From Olavius sp. associated proteobacterium Delta 1 (lineage in GTDB: Bacteria; Desulfobacterota; Desulfobacteria; Desulfobacterales; JAFDCJ01), in assembly GCA_902749685.1 (NCBI GenBank), contig CACVKW010000217.1, positions 1 through 56,972 on the forward strand: a stretch of 56,972 bases of DNA, in the 5' to 3' direction. The notes under the pieces were generated by a model. The model had not been told where the DNA came from and did not search any database. It worked only from the letters and a program-made list of their open reading frames with translations. This document shows positions 1 through 8,461 of this stretch, in pieces. Numbering within the stretch: the stretch's first letter is position 1; every line of letters begins with the position of its first letter. The translations under genes and the position numbers were made by a program.

Positions 1-143
1 ACATGACCAATGGTGGTTGTTTGAAGGTACCTAACTGATATTTTTACAAATATTGCTTGAATGAAAATTAAAATATTTTAAACATACGAAATGTAAGAAA
101 GAATACCTTAAATATTCAATCTTCAATCGAAAATATTCAATTG
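1..143. other. AT-rich spacer downstream of qmoB
   Basis: Short AT-rich stretch after the qmoB stop. Positions 105-141 carry a fragment of the dispersed AAATATTCAATCTTCAAT repeat family seen elsewhere in the window. In sulfate reducers qmoC usually follows qmoB. No credible qmoC start with a ribosome binding site is visible here, so qmoC either begins beyond the window edge or lies elsewhere. Confidence 0.5.
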
Positions 144-2477
144 TTAGAAGCCCTTAAAAGGGTTGGGACCCATTTCTTCAACCTGCTCGACAAAATCATT
201 GATGATTTTTGGCAGCTTATCATATTCGTCGATGGCCACTTCAAACTGGGCCACCCGCTCTTCTTCCAGTGCCAGACTCGACAGGGCTTCGCCGATTTTC
301 TTCATCCGGATATCCGCCAGCTCACTGCCCTTAATAAAATGACACTGGTAGTCATCACCGTATTTGCATCCGAGCAGAAACACGCCGTCCATTCCCTGGG
401 CCAGGGCGTCCTTGATCCAGATCACGTTGACGGACCCCAGACACCGGACCGGTATGAAACGGACATCCGCCGAATATTCAAGCCGGTTTAAGGCGGCAAT
501 ATCCAGCGCCGGATACGCATCGTTTTCACAGACCAGTCCCAGGATGCGCAGCGGCGGCTCATCATAATCATCTTCAGAGGGCACGCCGATGGCTTTGACC
601 ATGGATCCGACGCTGTCGATGCTGTAATCGGAAAAGTTAATGATGCGCTCGGGACAACAACCCATGCAGGTACCGCAGCGGCGGCAGCGGGTCGGGTTGG
701 GTTTGGGCGTGCCTTTCTCATCGTCGTCAATGGCGCCGAAAGGACATTCCTGCGTACAACGCTTGCACTGGGTACAGCGCTGGAAGAAAAAGTCCGGAAA
801 GGACATATCTCCGGCTCGCGGATGAACGGAAACCCCTCGATTGACCGATTCCAGGCATTGAATGGCCTTTAAGGCCGCGCCGGTGGCGTCCTCGGTGGAT
901 TCTTCAACGCTCATGCTGCGTCGGATTCCGCCGGCGGCATAGATGCCGGTGCGCTGGGTTTCATAGGGAAAGCAGATGTAGTTGGAGTCGGCATAGTCAT
1001 CGAAGAGTTCGTTATCGCGAAATCCGGGTCCCTGGCGATAGGCCAGGTTGACGACCGGGTCATCTTTGGTCACCGGAACCATGCCGGTGGCCAGCACCAC
1101 CAGATCGGCTTTTACCTGGACTTTCTCACCCAGCAGGGTATTGTCGGCTTCCACAATCAGACCGCCGCCGTTTTGCGAAACGCCGGTCACCTCGCCCTTG
1201 GTCAGAAAAATACCCTGATCCAGCTGGATATTTTTATAAAAATTTTCCGTCAGACCAACGGTGCGCATGTGCTGATAAAACACATAGGCTTTGGCATCGG
1301 TATAATCTTCTCGGAGATATTTGGCCTGTTTGAGCGCCACCATGCTGGTGACGGCACCGGCATAGGCAAAGTCTTTATCATCTCCCTGCCCGGGGCTCTG
1401 GATGAAAACCACGGATTTGGCTTCTTTGCCGTCTGAAGGCCGGGTAATTTTACCGCCTGCGGCAATCTCCTCAAACTGCTGGTTGGTGATGACATCGGCA
1501 ATCTCGCCGAAGCCAAGATGGGCAAATTCCCCTTCCTCGGGTTCGTAGGGCCGCCAACCGGCCGCCAGGATCACCGCACCAAATTTTTCGCCAGCCGGAT
1601 CAAAGGTTAAGATGTCCTGTTTGCCTTCGTTGTACTCCATAAATTTTTCATGCATTTGCTCGGCATTCAGCTCGTTGCCCTTTTCATCGAGGGTCATTTC
1701 TTCCGGCAGCGGATAGGGCACGTCGAATTCTATTTTTTCACCGGGTTTTTTAAACGTAACCGTAAAATCTCCCGGTTCGCCGGCAATCCGCGCCACAACC
1801 GTGTCGGTTTTGACCGTAACATTGGCATAGCCTTTGAGCTCGTTGATTTTATCTTCGATGGTCGGTGGTATCAGCCCTTCATAGGGATAGACACCGGGCA
1901 GTTGTTTGCGCCAGTTTTTGGCCTTGCCCCCCAGGGCGGATTCTTTTTCAATGACGGTTACATCGTAGCCGGTCTTGGCGGCTTCGATGGCTGCGGTCAT
2001 GCCGCTGATGCCGCCGCCGATGACCAGAATATTTTTGTGAAGCGTATCCAGTAGATAGGCTTCGGGCAAATCGACTTTTTGCACCCGGGCCATGCCCATC
2101 TTCAGATAATCTTCAGCCAGCAGCTGAACGTGGTCGACAAAATCATCATCATCTTTTTGCGCTTCGGTGGGAGCCGGATATCTCGACCTGGGATGGGTCC
2201 AGACAACCTGCTCCCTGATGTTGACCCGGTCCACAATGCAGCCGTCAAACCGGAAGACATCATAGAGCACCCGGCGTGAGCAGGCCACAATCACCAGCGT
2301 GTTGACCCCCTCGGCAATCTCAGATTTCAGGAGTTCAACGCCTTCCTTACCGCAAAGTACCGGGCAGGTTTTGACCGGCAGCCCCTCCTCCTTGGGCACA
2401 TCGCAGAGCTTTTCGATATCCACTGCCTCTCCGATCCCACATCCTTCGCAGATATATACACCATATTTTTTATCCAT
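144..2477 (-). CDS. qmoB: QmoB, quinone-interacting membrane-bound oxidoreductase subunit B
   Basis: Cytoplasmic flavin and iron-sulfur subunit of the Qmo complex, which passes electrons from menaquinol towards APS reductase. The 777-residue product has an N-terminal cysteine-bearing region, an HdrA-like FAD-binding fold (GGGISG near residues 153-158), two ferredoxin-like [4Fe-4S] motifs (CTQCKRCTQECP, then CRRCGTCMGCCP) and a C-terminal MvhD-like domain with conserved cysteines (VRCLGS, LLGCKYGDDYQCHF). The FAD, ferredoxin and MvhD order is the known QmoB layout, and the length is near the family norm. A GGAGG site overlaps the qmoA stop and lies 6 bases before the ATG. The gene follows qmoA by 10 bp, so the two are almost certainly co-transcribed. 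HdrA-type proteins are the nearest alternative, but the qmoA/apr context settles it. Confidence 0.95.
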   Translation of the reverse strand: MDKKYGVYICEGCGIGEAVDIEKLCDVPKEEGLPVKTCPVLCGKEGVELLKSEIAEGVNTLVIVACSRRVLYDVFRFDGCIVDRVNIREQVVWTHPRSRYPAPTEAQKDDDDFVDHVQLLAEDYLKMGMARVQKVDLPEAYLLDTLHKNILVIGGGISGMTAAIEAAKTGYDVTVIEKESALGGKAKNWRKQLPGVYPYEGLIPPTIEDKINELKGYANVTVKTDTVVARIAGEPGDFTVTFKKPGEKIEFDVPYPLPEEMTLDEKGNELNAEQMHEKFMEYNEGKQDILTFDPAGEKFGAVILAAGWRPYEPEEGEFAHLGFGEIADVITNQQFEEIAAGGKITRPSDGKEAKSVVFIQSPGQGDDKDFAYAGAVTSMVALKQAKYLREDYTDAKAYVFYQHMRTVGLTENFYKNIQLDQGIFLTKGEVTGVSQNGGGLIVEADNTLLGEKVQVKADLVVLATGMVPVTKDDPVVNLAYRQGPGFRDNELFDDYADSNYICFPYETQRTGIYAAGGIRRSMSVEESTEDATGAALKAIQCLESVNRGVSVHPRAGDMSFPDFFFQRCTQCKRCTQECPFGAIDDDEKGTPKPNPTRCRRCGTCMGCCPERIINFSDYSIDSVGSMVKAIGVPSEDDYDEPPLRILGLVCENDAYPALDIAALNRLEYSADVRFIPVRCLGSVNVIWIKDALAQGMDGVFLLGCKYGDDYQCHFIKGSELADIRMKKIGEALSSLALEEERVAQFEVAIDEYDKLPKIINDFVEQVEEMGPNPFKGF

Positions 2478-2487
2478 GGAAAACCTC

Positions 2488-3765
2488 CTACCTGTTCACC
2501 AGAGTTTGGATGGCCTTTAAAGCCATACCGGTTGCATTTTGATTGGACGAAACCACGTCGGCCGGTTTATTGGCACATCCGGCCCCAAACATTCCGCCGG
2601 CTTCATAATCATTGAGGATAAACCCGTCCTCGTTGTATTGCAGATCAGCCGGTAGTTTGTCCGTCGCGGTTGTGGGCTGCATACCGGTAGCCAGAACCGC
2701 CATCTCGACTTCCTGGTGGATCTTTTCGCCGGTCACGGCATTTTCGGCAACCACGGTGATATTTTTGCTGGTTGGATCTTCGCTGACTTCGGCGACCTTG
2801 CCCTTGATCAGAAAGACGTTCTCATCTTCTTTGATTTTTTCGTAAAATCTTTCATAGCGATAGCCCGGGGTTCTGAGATCAATGTAAAACACGTAAATTT
2901 TGGCCTCGGGATACCGTTCACGAACATAGGTGACCTGCTTTAAAGATGCCATGCAGCAAATGTAGGAGCAGTAAGGCAGATGGTTCTCGTCGCGGGAGCC
3001 GGCACACTGGACAAATGCAATGCTGGCAGGCTCCTTGTCATCCGATGGGCGCACAATGCTGCCTGTGGTCGGGCCGTTGGGGGCTGCCAACCGCTCCATC
3101 ATCATGTTGGTGATGATGTTCGGATACTGTCCGAATCCGAGATTGTCCATTTTGGTGGCGTCATAGGGTTGCCATCCGGTGGCCCAGACAATCGATCCCA
3201 CGTTCAGGTTCAGGGTTTTGGCCTCCATTGCCAGATCGACCGCATCATATTGGCAGGCTTCTTTGGCCCGCTGGGCGTCATCGCTGCCGATAATTTCCGG
3301 CGAAATCACGTAACGCGACGGAAACGCCATTTCAAACGGCAGATACGCGCCTTTAATCTTCCGCATGCCAAAATCATAATCGCTGTCAACCTCGCCCTGG
3401 CAGGCTGCGGCACAGTCTCCGCAACAGGTGCAGTTTTCGTTGACATACCTGGGATTGACCTTGATCGCAACATCATAGCTGCCGGGGCTTCCATCGACTT
3501 TTTCAACTTCGGCCAGGGTTAAGACTTTTATTCTTGGATTGTCCTTGATGCGCCTGAAATTAATCTCAAGCCCGCAGGTTGGAGGGCATAGCTTGGGAAA
3601 ATATTGATTGAGTTGCGCTACCCGTCCGCCCAGATAAGGATTTTTTTCCACCAAGAAAACTTCGTACCCCACCTCGGCGGCTTCCAGGGCCGTGGTCAGG
3701 CCGCTGATACCGCCACCAACGACTAAGATGCTACCACTAGCAGGGGTTGCTTTTTCTTCTGTCAT
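2488..3765 (-). CDS. qmoA: QmoA, quinone-interacting oxidoreductase subunit A
   Basis: Cytoplasmic HdrA-related flavoprotein of the Qmo complex. The 425 residues begin with an FAD Rossmann motif (GGGISGLTTALEAAEVGYEV) followed by the HdrA-type segment LGGRVAQLNQYFPKLCPPTCG. Further cysteine clusters are CTCCGDCAAAC and YCSYICCMASLKQ. A second nucleotide-binding region (VLATGMQP) lies near the C-terminus. The length matches known QmoA rather than full-length HdrA, which carries extra ferredoxin domains. A good GGAGG lies just upstream of the ATG. The gene starts a two-gene unit with qmoB and is separated from aprA by a 332-bp gap holding a terminator and an inverted-repeat island, so it may be transcribed partly independently of aprBA. 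Confidence 0.94.
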   Translation of the reverse strand: MTEEKATPASGSILVVGGGISGLTTALEAAEVGYEVFLVEKNPYLGGRVAQLNQYFPKLCPPTCGLEINFRRIKDNPRIKVLTLAEVEKVDGSPGSYDVAIKVNPRYVNENCTCCGDCAAACQGEVDSDYDFGMRKIKGAYLPFEMAFPSRYVISPEIIGSDDAQRAKEACQYDAVDLAMEAKTLNLNVGSIVWATGWQPYDATKMDNLGFGQYPNIITNMMMERLAAPNGPTTGSIVRPSDDKEPASIAFVQCAGSRDENHLPYCSYICCMASLKQVTYVRERYPEAKIYVFYIDLRTPGYRYERFYEKIKEDENVFLIKGKVAEVSEDPTSKNITVVAENAVTGEKIHQEVEMAVLATGMQPTTATDKLPADLQYNEDGFILNDYEAGGMFGAGCANKPADVVSSNQNATGMALKAIQTLVNR

Positions 3766-3803
3766 GCTATCCCTCCGTGCTGTTTAAATTTTCAATCGTT
3801 TTG

Positions 3804-4006
3804 GGTTTCAGGTGTCAGAATCCACTAATTGAGGGATTCAGGAATTCAGGAATTGAGGGGTTGGGAAATTGAGGGATTCAGGGATTCAAGAATTAGATCG
3901 ACAGAATACCTTCAATTCCTAAATTCGCAATTCCTAAATTAGTATCCTTCAATTCCTAAATTCCTGAATTCGCAATTCCTAAATTTTGCTGCTGACACCT
4001 GAAACC
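3804..4006. repeat. Inverted-repeat island between aprA and qmoA
   Basis: Perfect 15-bp arms GGTTTCAGGTGTCAG (3804-3818) and CTGACACCTGAAACC (3992-4006) enclose a second layer of complementary phrases: GAGGGATTCAGGAATT-like words on the left (3831-3890) and AATTCCTAAATTCG-like words on the right (3910-3985). No coding potential was seen. The same phrase vocabulary recurs at 15826-15860 and 32117-32210. The RNA could fold into one long hairpin. Its function is unknown. Confidence 0.8.
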
Positions 4007-4020
4007 TGAAACCTACTGAT

Positions 4021-4059
4021 GTTAATAAAAACCTCCAGGTATCCACAGACACCTGGAGG
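4021..4059 (-). terminator. Rho-independent terminator after aprA
   Basis: Perfect 9-bp stem CCTCCAGGT (4032-4040) / ACCTGGAGG (4051-4059) with a 10-nt loop. Read on the minus strand it is followed by TTTTTATT. It lies 38 bp after the aprA stop, so it should end or attenuate the aprBA transcript before qmoA. Confidence 0.85.
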
Positions 4060-4097
4060 CATTATGTCATCGACGATCTATTGCTGCCGACATTCGG

Positions 4098-6077
4098 TTA
4101 GTCCTTGATGATCTTCACGTAGTCTTTCTTGAAGACATCCCATGTCTGCTCTTTCGGATCATACTTGGAATTGACAAAGCAGAACCAGTTCTCATCATCC
4201 TGACCCGGGTAATCGGCCTGATAGTAGAAGCCGGGATAGCGGGTCTCTTTGCGGTACTGGATGTGACGCAGGTGCGATTCAAGCGTCCAGATCCGGTGCT
4301 GGATCTCCCAGGCTCTCATCAATTCGTGCAGATCTCCGGCGGCCAGTTTCTCGTTATCTTCCCGCATGGTTGCGAGCAGATCCATGACGATCTCCAGGTT
4401 CTTGGTGGTGGTCTGGTAGAAGGTGGCCGTGCCGGCACCGTACTCATGGCCGGCCTTCATCATGCGGTACATCATCCCGTTGGGTTTGATGTAGTTGGGG
4501 TTGACGTCGTCGGCCGTGGTGTATTCGCAATGATCCATGTAAGTCCGGACCGGTTTGTAAACGTGATCGACCAGTTCTTGGTTGCCCTGGGCGATGGCCG
4601 GCTGGAAGTCGGCGTGATCTTTGGCGTAACGCACCATTTGTTTGACGGTCATTCTTCCTTCGGCGTGCGAACCGGAAGAGAACTTATGGCCTGAGCAGCC
4701 GACCCCGTCACCGGCGGTAAACAGACCGTTGACCGTTGTCATGCGGTTGTAAACCTTGCCGTTGTCAGCCTTGATCTTGTAAGCGTCCGGCACCCAGTCC
4801 TCATCCGGACCGGAGGTCCACAGGCCGCAGCAGCCGGAGTGTGACCCGAGCAGATACGGTTCGGTCGGCATAACTTCGGAATTCTTCTTTTCGGGCTCGG
4901 TATCGGTGGCGCACCACAGATTGGCCTGGCCGCAGGTCATATCCAGGAAGTCTTCCCAGGCTTCGGACTCAAGGTGTTTGAGTTCTTTTTTGTCCATGGT
5001 TTTGCCCAGTTCTGCCAGGGCGCTGACCGTATCCATCATGATCGGTCCGCGGCCTTCCTTCATCTCGAAAAGCATCAGGTGATTTCGCAGACAGGTCGGG
5101 GTGATGGCGGCGGTTCCGTAAGGCGCATATTTTTCCAGCTCGGCTTTGGCGGCATCACTGCCGGCAAATGCTTCGCCCAGACCGTTGAGGGTCTTGGCTT
5201 TAAACAGCAGAAACCAGGCGCCCACCGGGCCGTAACCGTCTTTAAAACGGGCCGGGGTGAACCGGTTTTCCATCATGGACAGTTCGGCGCCGACTCGCAT
5301 CGCCAGGGTATAGGTGGAGCCGGAATTCCAGACCGGATACCAGGCGCGTCCTTTGCCTTCACCCACGCTTCGCGGTTGGTAGATGTTGACTGCACCGCCG
5401 CAGGCCACCATCATGCTCTTGCATTTGATGATGAAAACTTTGTTCTCGCGCACGGAAAAACCGACCGCACCGGCAATTTGATTATCATTGTTGGCGTCCA
5501 GCAGCAGCTCAACGATGAAAACTCTTTCCAGCACATTTTCTTCACCGATCGCCAGCTTGGCGGCCTCGGCCACAATTCGCTTGTAGGATTCGCCGTTGAT
5601 CATGATCTGCCATTTTCCGGTACGCACCGGGGTGGCGCCTGATTTCAGCGTTCCCATTTTCTGGCCTTTTTTGCCGTCCAGGGTTTTGCCTTCCTCGGAT
5701 TTTTTCCAGATCGGCAGTCCCCATTCCTCAAACAGATGGACGGAATCGTCCACGTGCAGGCCCAGATCGAAAATCAAGTCTTCACGGACAATACCCATCA
5801 GGTCGTTGCGCACCATGCGCACGTAATCTTCAGGAGCATTATCGCCGATATACGTGTTAATGGCCGAAAGACCCTGCGCTACCGCGCCGCTTCTTTCCAG
5901 GGCAGCTTTGTCCACCAGCAGAACACTTTGGTCGTCGCCCATCCATTTTTTGACCTCAAACGCCGCGCCGCAGGCAGCCATGCCGCCGCCAACGATGAGA
6001 ATATCAACTTCTCTCTCTTCAACTTCCGGATCCCTAACAGCCTTAAGTTCACCCAAAGGTTTATTTGGTAATGCCAT
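4098..6077 (-). CDS. aprA: Adenylylsulfate (APS) reductase, alpha subunit
   Basis: Flavoprotein subunit of cytoplasmic APS reductase, which reduces adenosine-5'-phosphosulfate to sulfite and AMP. The 659-residue length fits the family (about 660). The N-terminal FAD motif is ILIVGGGMAACGAAFE (residues 27-41), and typical AprA segments such as CLRNHLMLFEMKEGRGP and KFSSGSHAEGRMTVKQM (flavin and active-site region) are present. The C-terminus ends in the usual tryptophan-rich AprB-contacting region. A GGAGG site precedes the ATG by 7 bases. It follows aprB by 67 bp in the same transcription unit. The reductive type is favoured over sulfur-oxidiser AprA because qmoAB follows directly. Confidence 0.97.
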   Translation of the reverse strand: MALPNKPLGELKAVRDPEVEEREVDILIVGGGMAACGAAFEVKKWMGDDQSVLLVDKAALERSGAVAQGLSAINTYIGDNAPEDYVRMVRNDLMGIVREDLIFDLGLHVDDSVHLFEEWGLPIWKKSEEGKTLDGKKGQKMGTLKSGATPVRTGKWQIMINGESYKRIVAEAAKLAIGEENVLERVFIVELLLDANNDNQIAGAVGFSVRENKVFIIKCKSMMVACGGAVNIYQPRSVGEGKGRAWYPVWNSGSTYTLAMRVGAELSMMENRFTPARFKDGYGPVGAWFLLFKAKTLNGLGEAFAGSDAAKAELEKYAPYGTAAITPTCLRNHLMLFEMKEGRGPIMMDTVSALAELGKTMDKKELKHLESEAWEDFLDMTCGQANLWCATDTEPEKKNSEVMPTEPYLLGSHSGCCGLWTSGPDEDWVPDAYKIKADNGKVYNRMTTVNGLFTAGDGVGCSGHKFSSGSHAEGRMTVKQMVRYAKDHADFQPAIAQGNQELVDHVYKPVRTYMDHCEYTTADDVNPNYIKPNGMMYRMMKAGHEYGAGTATFYQTTTKNLEIVMDLLATMREDNEKLAAGDLHELMRAWEIQHRIWTLESHLRHIQYRKETRYPGFYYQADYPGQDDENWFCFVNSKYDPKEQTWDVFKKDYVKIIKD

Positions 6078-6144
6078 ATTGCGTCCTCCTTAAATCACTA
6101 AATTTAAAGTAAATATTAAGTATTCTTCGTCTTTGCATCTGCGC

Positions 6145-6588
6145 TTAGGCCAGTTGGTCTGCTGCAGGTCCGCTCAGCGTCTTGCCGTCTGCCTCTTCAG
6201 TCGACAGAAGCCCACCTTCAAGGTCATTGCCCTTGAGGTCCAGATAAGCATTGGCCTGTCCTTCGGGAGTGGTCCGGATGGGAAACTTAAATCGTTTGAT
6301 GAGTCCGTTTCTAAACTTGCAGGTCCACATGACATCTTCGGTACCCAGCATCGGCATGACGGAACTTCCCAACGGCACGAAGTCGGAATATCCTCTGACC
6401 TCGATCGCCTGAGTCGGGCAAATCTTAACACATGAGAAGCATTCCCAGCACTGATCCGGCTCCTGGTTGTAAGCCTTCATTTCGTTGGGTTCCAGAACCA
6501 TCAGGTCGTTGGGACAAATATACATACAAGCAGTCTTGTCCCCGCCTTTACAGCCGTCGCATTTTTCAGTTATTACAAAACTTGGCAT
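6145..6588 (-). CDS. aprB: Adenylylsulfate (APS) reductase, beta subunit
   Basis: Iron-sulfur subunit that relays electrons to the AprA flavin. The 147 residues carry two [4Fe-4S] motifs: C10/C13/C21/C25 (CDGCKGGDKTACMYIC) and C47/C50/C53/C57 (CWECFSCVKICP). The spacing between the second and third cysteines of the first cluster is longer than in ordinary ferredoxins, as is typical of AprB. The C-terminal tail after residue 105 is the extension that wraps AprA. An AGGAGG site lies upstream of the ATG. It is first in the operon, with a strong predicted promoter about 280 bp upstream. No sat gene is adjacent. Confidence 0.97.
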   Translation of the reverse strand: MPSFVITEKCDGCKGGDKTACMYICPNDLMVLEPNEMKAYNQEPDQCWECFSCVKICPTQAIEVRGYSDFVPLGSSVMPMLGTEDVMWTCKFRNGLIKRFKFPIRTTPEGQANAYLDLKGNDLEGGLLSTEEADGKTLSGPAADQLA

Positions 6589-6695
6589 TTATTATACCTC
6601 CTAAATTTTGTTTAATGACAATTTGTTTTTTAAACTTTAGTTATTCTTCCTGGTTTAATCCTAAGTTGATTTACACCTCCCTTCATTCCTTTGAC

Positions 6696-6775
6696 CCAAA
6701 GTGGAACGCTTTGGCTCAACCTATTTTTTTATTTCATGGGTATTTTATTTTTCAACAACCGGACCCCATCCGGTT
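6696..6775 (-). promoter_or_regulatory. Two hairpins in the apr leader RNA
   Basis: On the minus strand the predicted aprB leader contains AACCGGA/TCCGGTT (arms 6769-6775 and 6757-6763, 5-nt loop), then CCAAAG/CTTTGG (arms 6709-6714 and 6696-6701, 7-nt loop). Neither is followed by a T run, so they are not simple terminators. They may protect or regulate a very abundant mRNA; that is inference. Confidence 0.4.
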
Positions 6776-6867
6776 AAATTATTGGCAAGTGCAAGCAATC
6801 AAGTATGAAATCGGGAAAGACGAAATTCCCTATAATTTCAATAGGATGCATCACCTATAAGGGGAAG

Positions 6868-6896
6868 AGAATATCACTCAACATTAGCCTTGTCAA
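6868..6896 (-). promoter_or_regulatory. Predicted sigma-70 promoter of aprBA
   Basis: On the minus strand a perfect TTGACA (6891-6896) is followed by 17 bp and TATTCT (6868-6873). This predicts a start near 6861 and a leader of about 270 nt before the aprB ATG. Confidence 0.65.
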
Positions 6897-7115
6897 GTAC
6901 TTTTAGCCAAACAAAATGACAAAATCGCTGATTTTAATTGCAATCGAATTTCCTTACAATATCTGGTTAATAGCCCCAAATCCGGCACCACATGGTGTGT
7001 TTAACTTGTGATCAGGTCCAAAAACTGAAGGTTTCAGTCATTTTAACAGAACCGCACCTGTTATGCAATGTTCCAGATCCTGTAAAAACCCTGGTGGATG
7101 GATCGATCGTTGCGG

Positions 7116-7283
7116 TCACGGATTCCCATTCGCGGTTCCGATAAAGCGACAGTCGCTGGTAACGTATCCTGTCCAGGTACCAGAGTATTTATATCCATCG
7201 CAAGAAGTCTCTGACCATGAACCCATCCGATTTCCAGCGGTGTCCCAGCCTAAAAGTTCGGTACCTGGATACAGTAAAGCCAT
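7116..7283 (-). CDS. Doubtful small ORF, 55 residues
   Basis: ATG-initiated frame of 55 codons. The composition is unlike random sequence: glycine-, tryptophan- and threonine-rich, with repeats of the type SGTWTGYV and two cysteines (TSCDGY, TSDCRF). This resembles fragments of extracellular beta-rich proteins. There is no ribosome binding site, signal peptide or promoter. It may be a remnant of a larger secreted protein or may not be coding. No family recognised. Confidence 0.22.
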   Translation of the reverse strand: MALLYPGTELLGWDTAGNRMGSWSETSCDGYKYSGTWTGYVTSDCRFIGTANGNP

Positions 7284-7390
7284 TTGACGAATTAGCTAAT
7301 ATCATTTGGCTATTAAATGCAGACCATGTTATAAAAGACTGTCATTGGTTAATAACTCCGCCCTCAAAGGAATAAAAGAGATAAAATATG

Positions 7391-7497
7391 CGCAGCATAA
7401 AGTAATTAAGCCGCCGGCGCGTAAGCTTACCAAGCTTCTTTAATTTTAAAAACAATTTAGGCCCTGAATATGCTATTTTCCAAGGCGGATTAATTAG
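7391..7497. repeat. Palindromic dispersed element, copy 1 (TAATTAATCCGC type)
   Basis: Starts CGCAGCATAAAGTAATTAA and ends GGCGGATTAATTA, with arms at 7403-7416 and 7482-7496 that are near-perfect reverse complements. A second copy with the same left border and right arm lies at 13195-13303. In both copies the right arm ends directly before a start codon. Here the bases after it form the AGGAGG site of the next gene. Confidence 0.75.
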
Positions 7498-7508
7498 GAG
7501 GCTAAACC

Positions 7509-8237
7509 GTGGAGCCTGATGTATCGCCGATATCACTGCAGGAAACATTTTGCTTTTCGTGCCATCCGGCGGTGCCCTGTTTTAACGAGTGCTGCCGGGA
7601 TTTAAACCAGTTTTTAACACCCTATGATATATTGCGTTTGAAAAACCATCTGGGGCTGTCCTCCGGACAATTCCTCGAGCAATACACCTCCCAGCATGTC
7701 GGCCCTGATTCCGGATTACCGATCATTACGCTGAAACCACTCGACCGGAAGGACCTTATCTGCCCTTTTGTGACCCCAAAAGGATGCAGTGTCTATGATA
7801 ACCGTCCATCATCATGCCGCACCTATCCTCTGATGCGAGGTGTTTCGCGTTCCAGGGAGTCCGGCTTGATGGTCGAGCAGTTTATGGTGCTGAAAGAACC
7901 CCATTGCAGCGGCTTTGATAAAGGTAAAGCCCGGACGGTGCAGCAATGGATCGATGAACAGGCAATCGCCGTCTACAACGAATTCAATGACAGACTGCTG
8001 CAGATTATCAGCTTTAAAAATACACAGAAACCAGGGACGCTGGACATTAAATCCCGCCACATGTTTTTTGCCGCGCTTTACGACCTGGACAATTTCAGAT
8101 CTCAAATAATCAAAAACGCGATAGTAGCCGACTTGCCGATCGATTCTTCACTGGTGGATAAAGCCCTTGAAGATGATCTGGCGCTGTTGGAAGTGGGCAT
8201 GAGTTGGATTAAGCATGCGTTGTTTGGGATCCGATAG
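7509..8237 (+). CDS. YkgJ-family cysteine-cluster protein
   Basis: Cytoplasmic 242-residue protein of the YkgJ/CxxCxxCC family, a group thought to bind zinc or an iron-sulfur cluster and including the flagellin lysine methylase FliB. The diagnostic cysteines are CFSCHPAVPCFNECCRDLN near the N-terminus, then ICPF, GCSVYDNRPSSCRTYPL. The start is GTG, supported by a perfect AGGAGG 7 bases upstream and by homology with the paralogue at 9607-10392, which begins at the same place relative to the first cysteine. It is separated from the SDR gene by a 224-bp repeat-bearing gap. The substrate or metal is unknown; a FliB-like methyltransferase is an alternative, but no flagellin gene is present. Confidence 0.8.
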   Translation: MEPDVSPISLQETFCFSCHPAVPCFNECCRDLNQFLTPYDILRLKNHLGLSSGQFLEQYTSQHVGPDSGLPIITLKPLDRKDLICPFVTPKGCSVYDNRPSSCRTYPLMRGVSRSRESGLMVEQFMVLKEPHCSGFDKGKARTVQQWIDEQAIAVYNEFNDRLLQIISFKNTQKPGTLDIKSRHMFFAALYDLDNFRSQIIKNAIVADLPIDSSLVDKALEDDLALLEVGMSWIKHALFGIR

Positions 8238-8254
8238 ACATTAATCTTGTCGAT

Positions 8255-8400
8255 GATTTAAAAAGCGAATATCGAATGTCGAAGGAATGAATTCTATCCA
8301 TTTTAAAATTATGACTGAGCGGAGCGAAACCATCCTTCGAAATTCTGCTGACTTTAGATCACGTCTTTAGCGTGATTCGATATTCGATATTCTGCGGCTC
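8255..8400. repeat. Divergent copy of the GACGGAGCGAAGCG intergenic repeat family
   Basis: Contains TTTTAAAATTATGACTGAGC followed by GGAGCGAAACC, and is flanked by GAATATCGAATGTCGAAGG and CGATATTCGATATTC words that are complementary. The layout matches the better copies at 13808-13945, 19358-19463, 19893-20022 and 43094-43198. Confidence 0.5.
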
Positions 8401-8461
8401 GCTGTTTCGCACCAGGAAAGTAAACTCAATGAATCTAAACAATGCATTAGGCTAGGTAATC

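Larger units (their letters stand above)
6589..7508. other. Long intergenic region between aprB and a divergent YkgJ-family gene
   Basis: About 920 bp with no convincing large gene. It holds the apr promoter (6868-6896), two leader hairpins (6696-6714 and 6757-6775), a doubtful 55-codon ORF (7116-7283) and a palindromic element (7391-7497). The plus-strand open frames here lack ribosome binding sites and recognisable motifs. Confidence 0.6.

Noticed and set aside
144..2477. Several open frames on the plus strand opposite qmoB, aprA and other long genes
   Set aside because: These are shadows of high-GC coding sequence without ribosome binding sites, conserved motifs or plausible products.
3830..3985. 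Possible CRISPR-like array from repeated GGAATT/AATTCC words
   Set aside because: Units are irregular, with no constant spacer length or identical repeats, and are arranged as an inverted pair rather than direct repeats.
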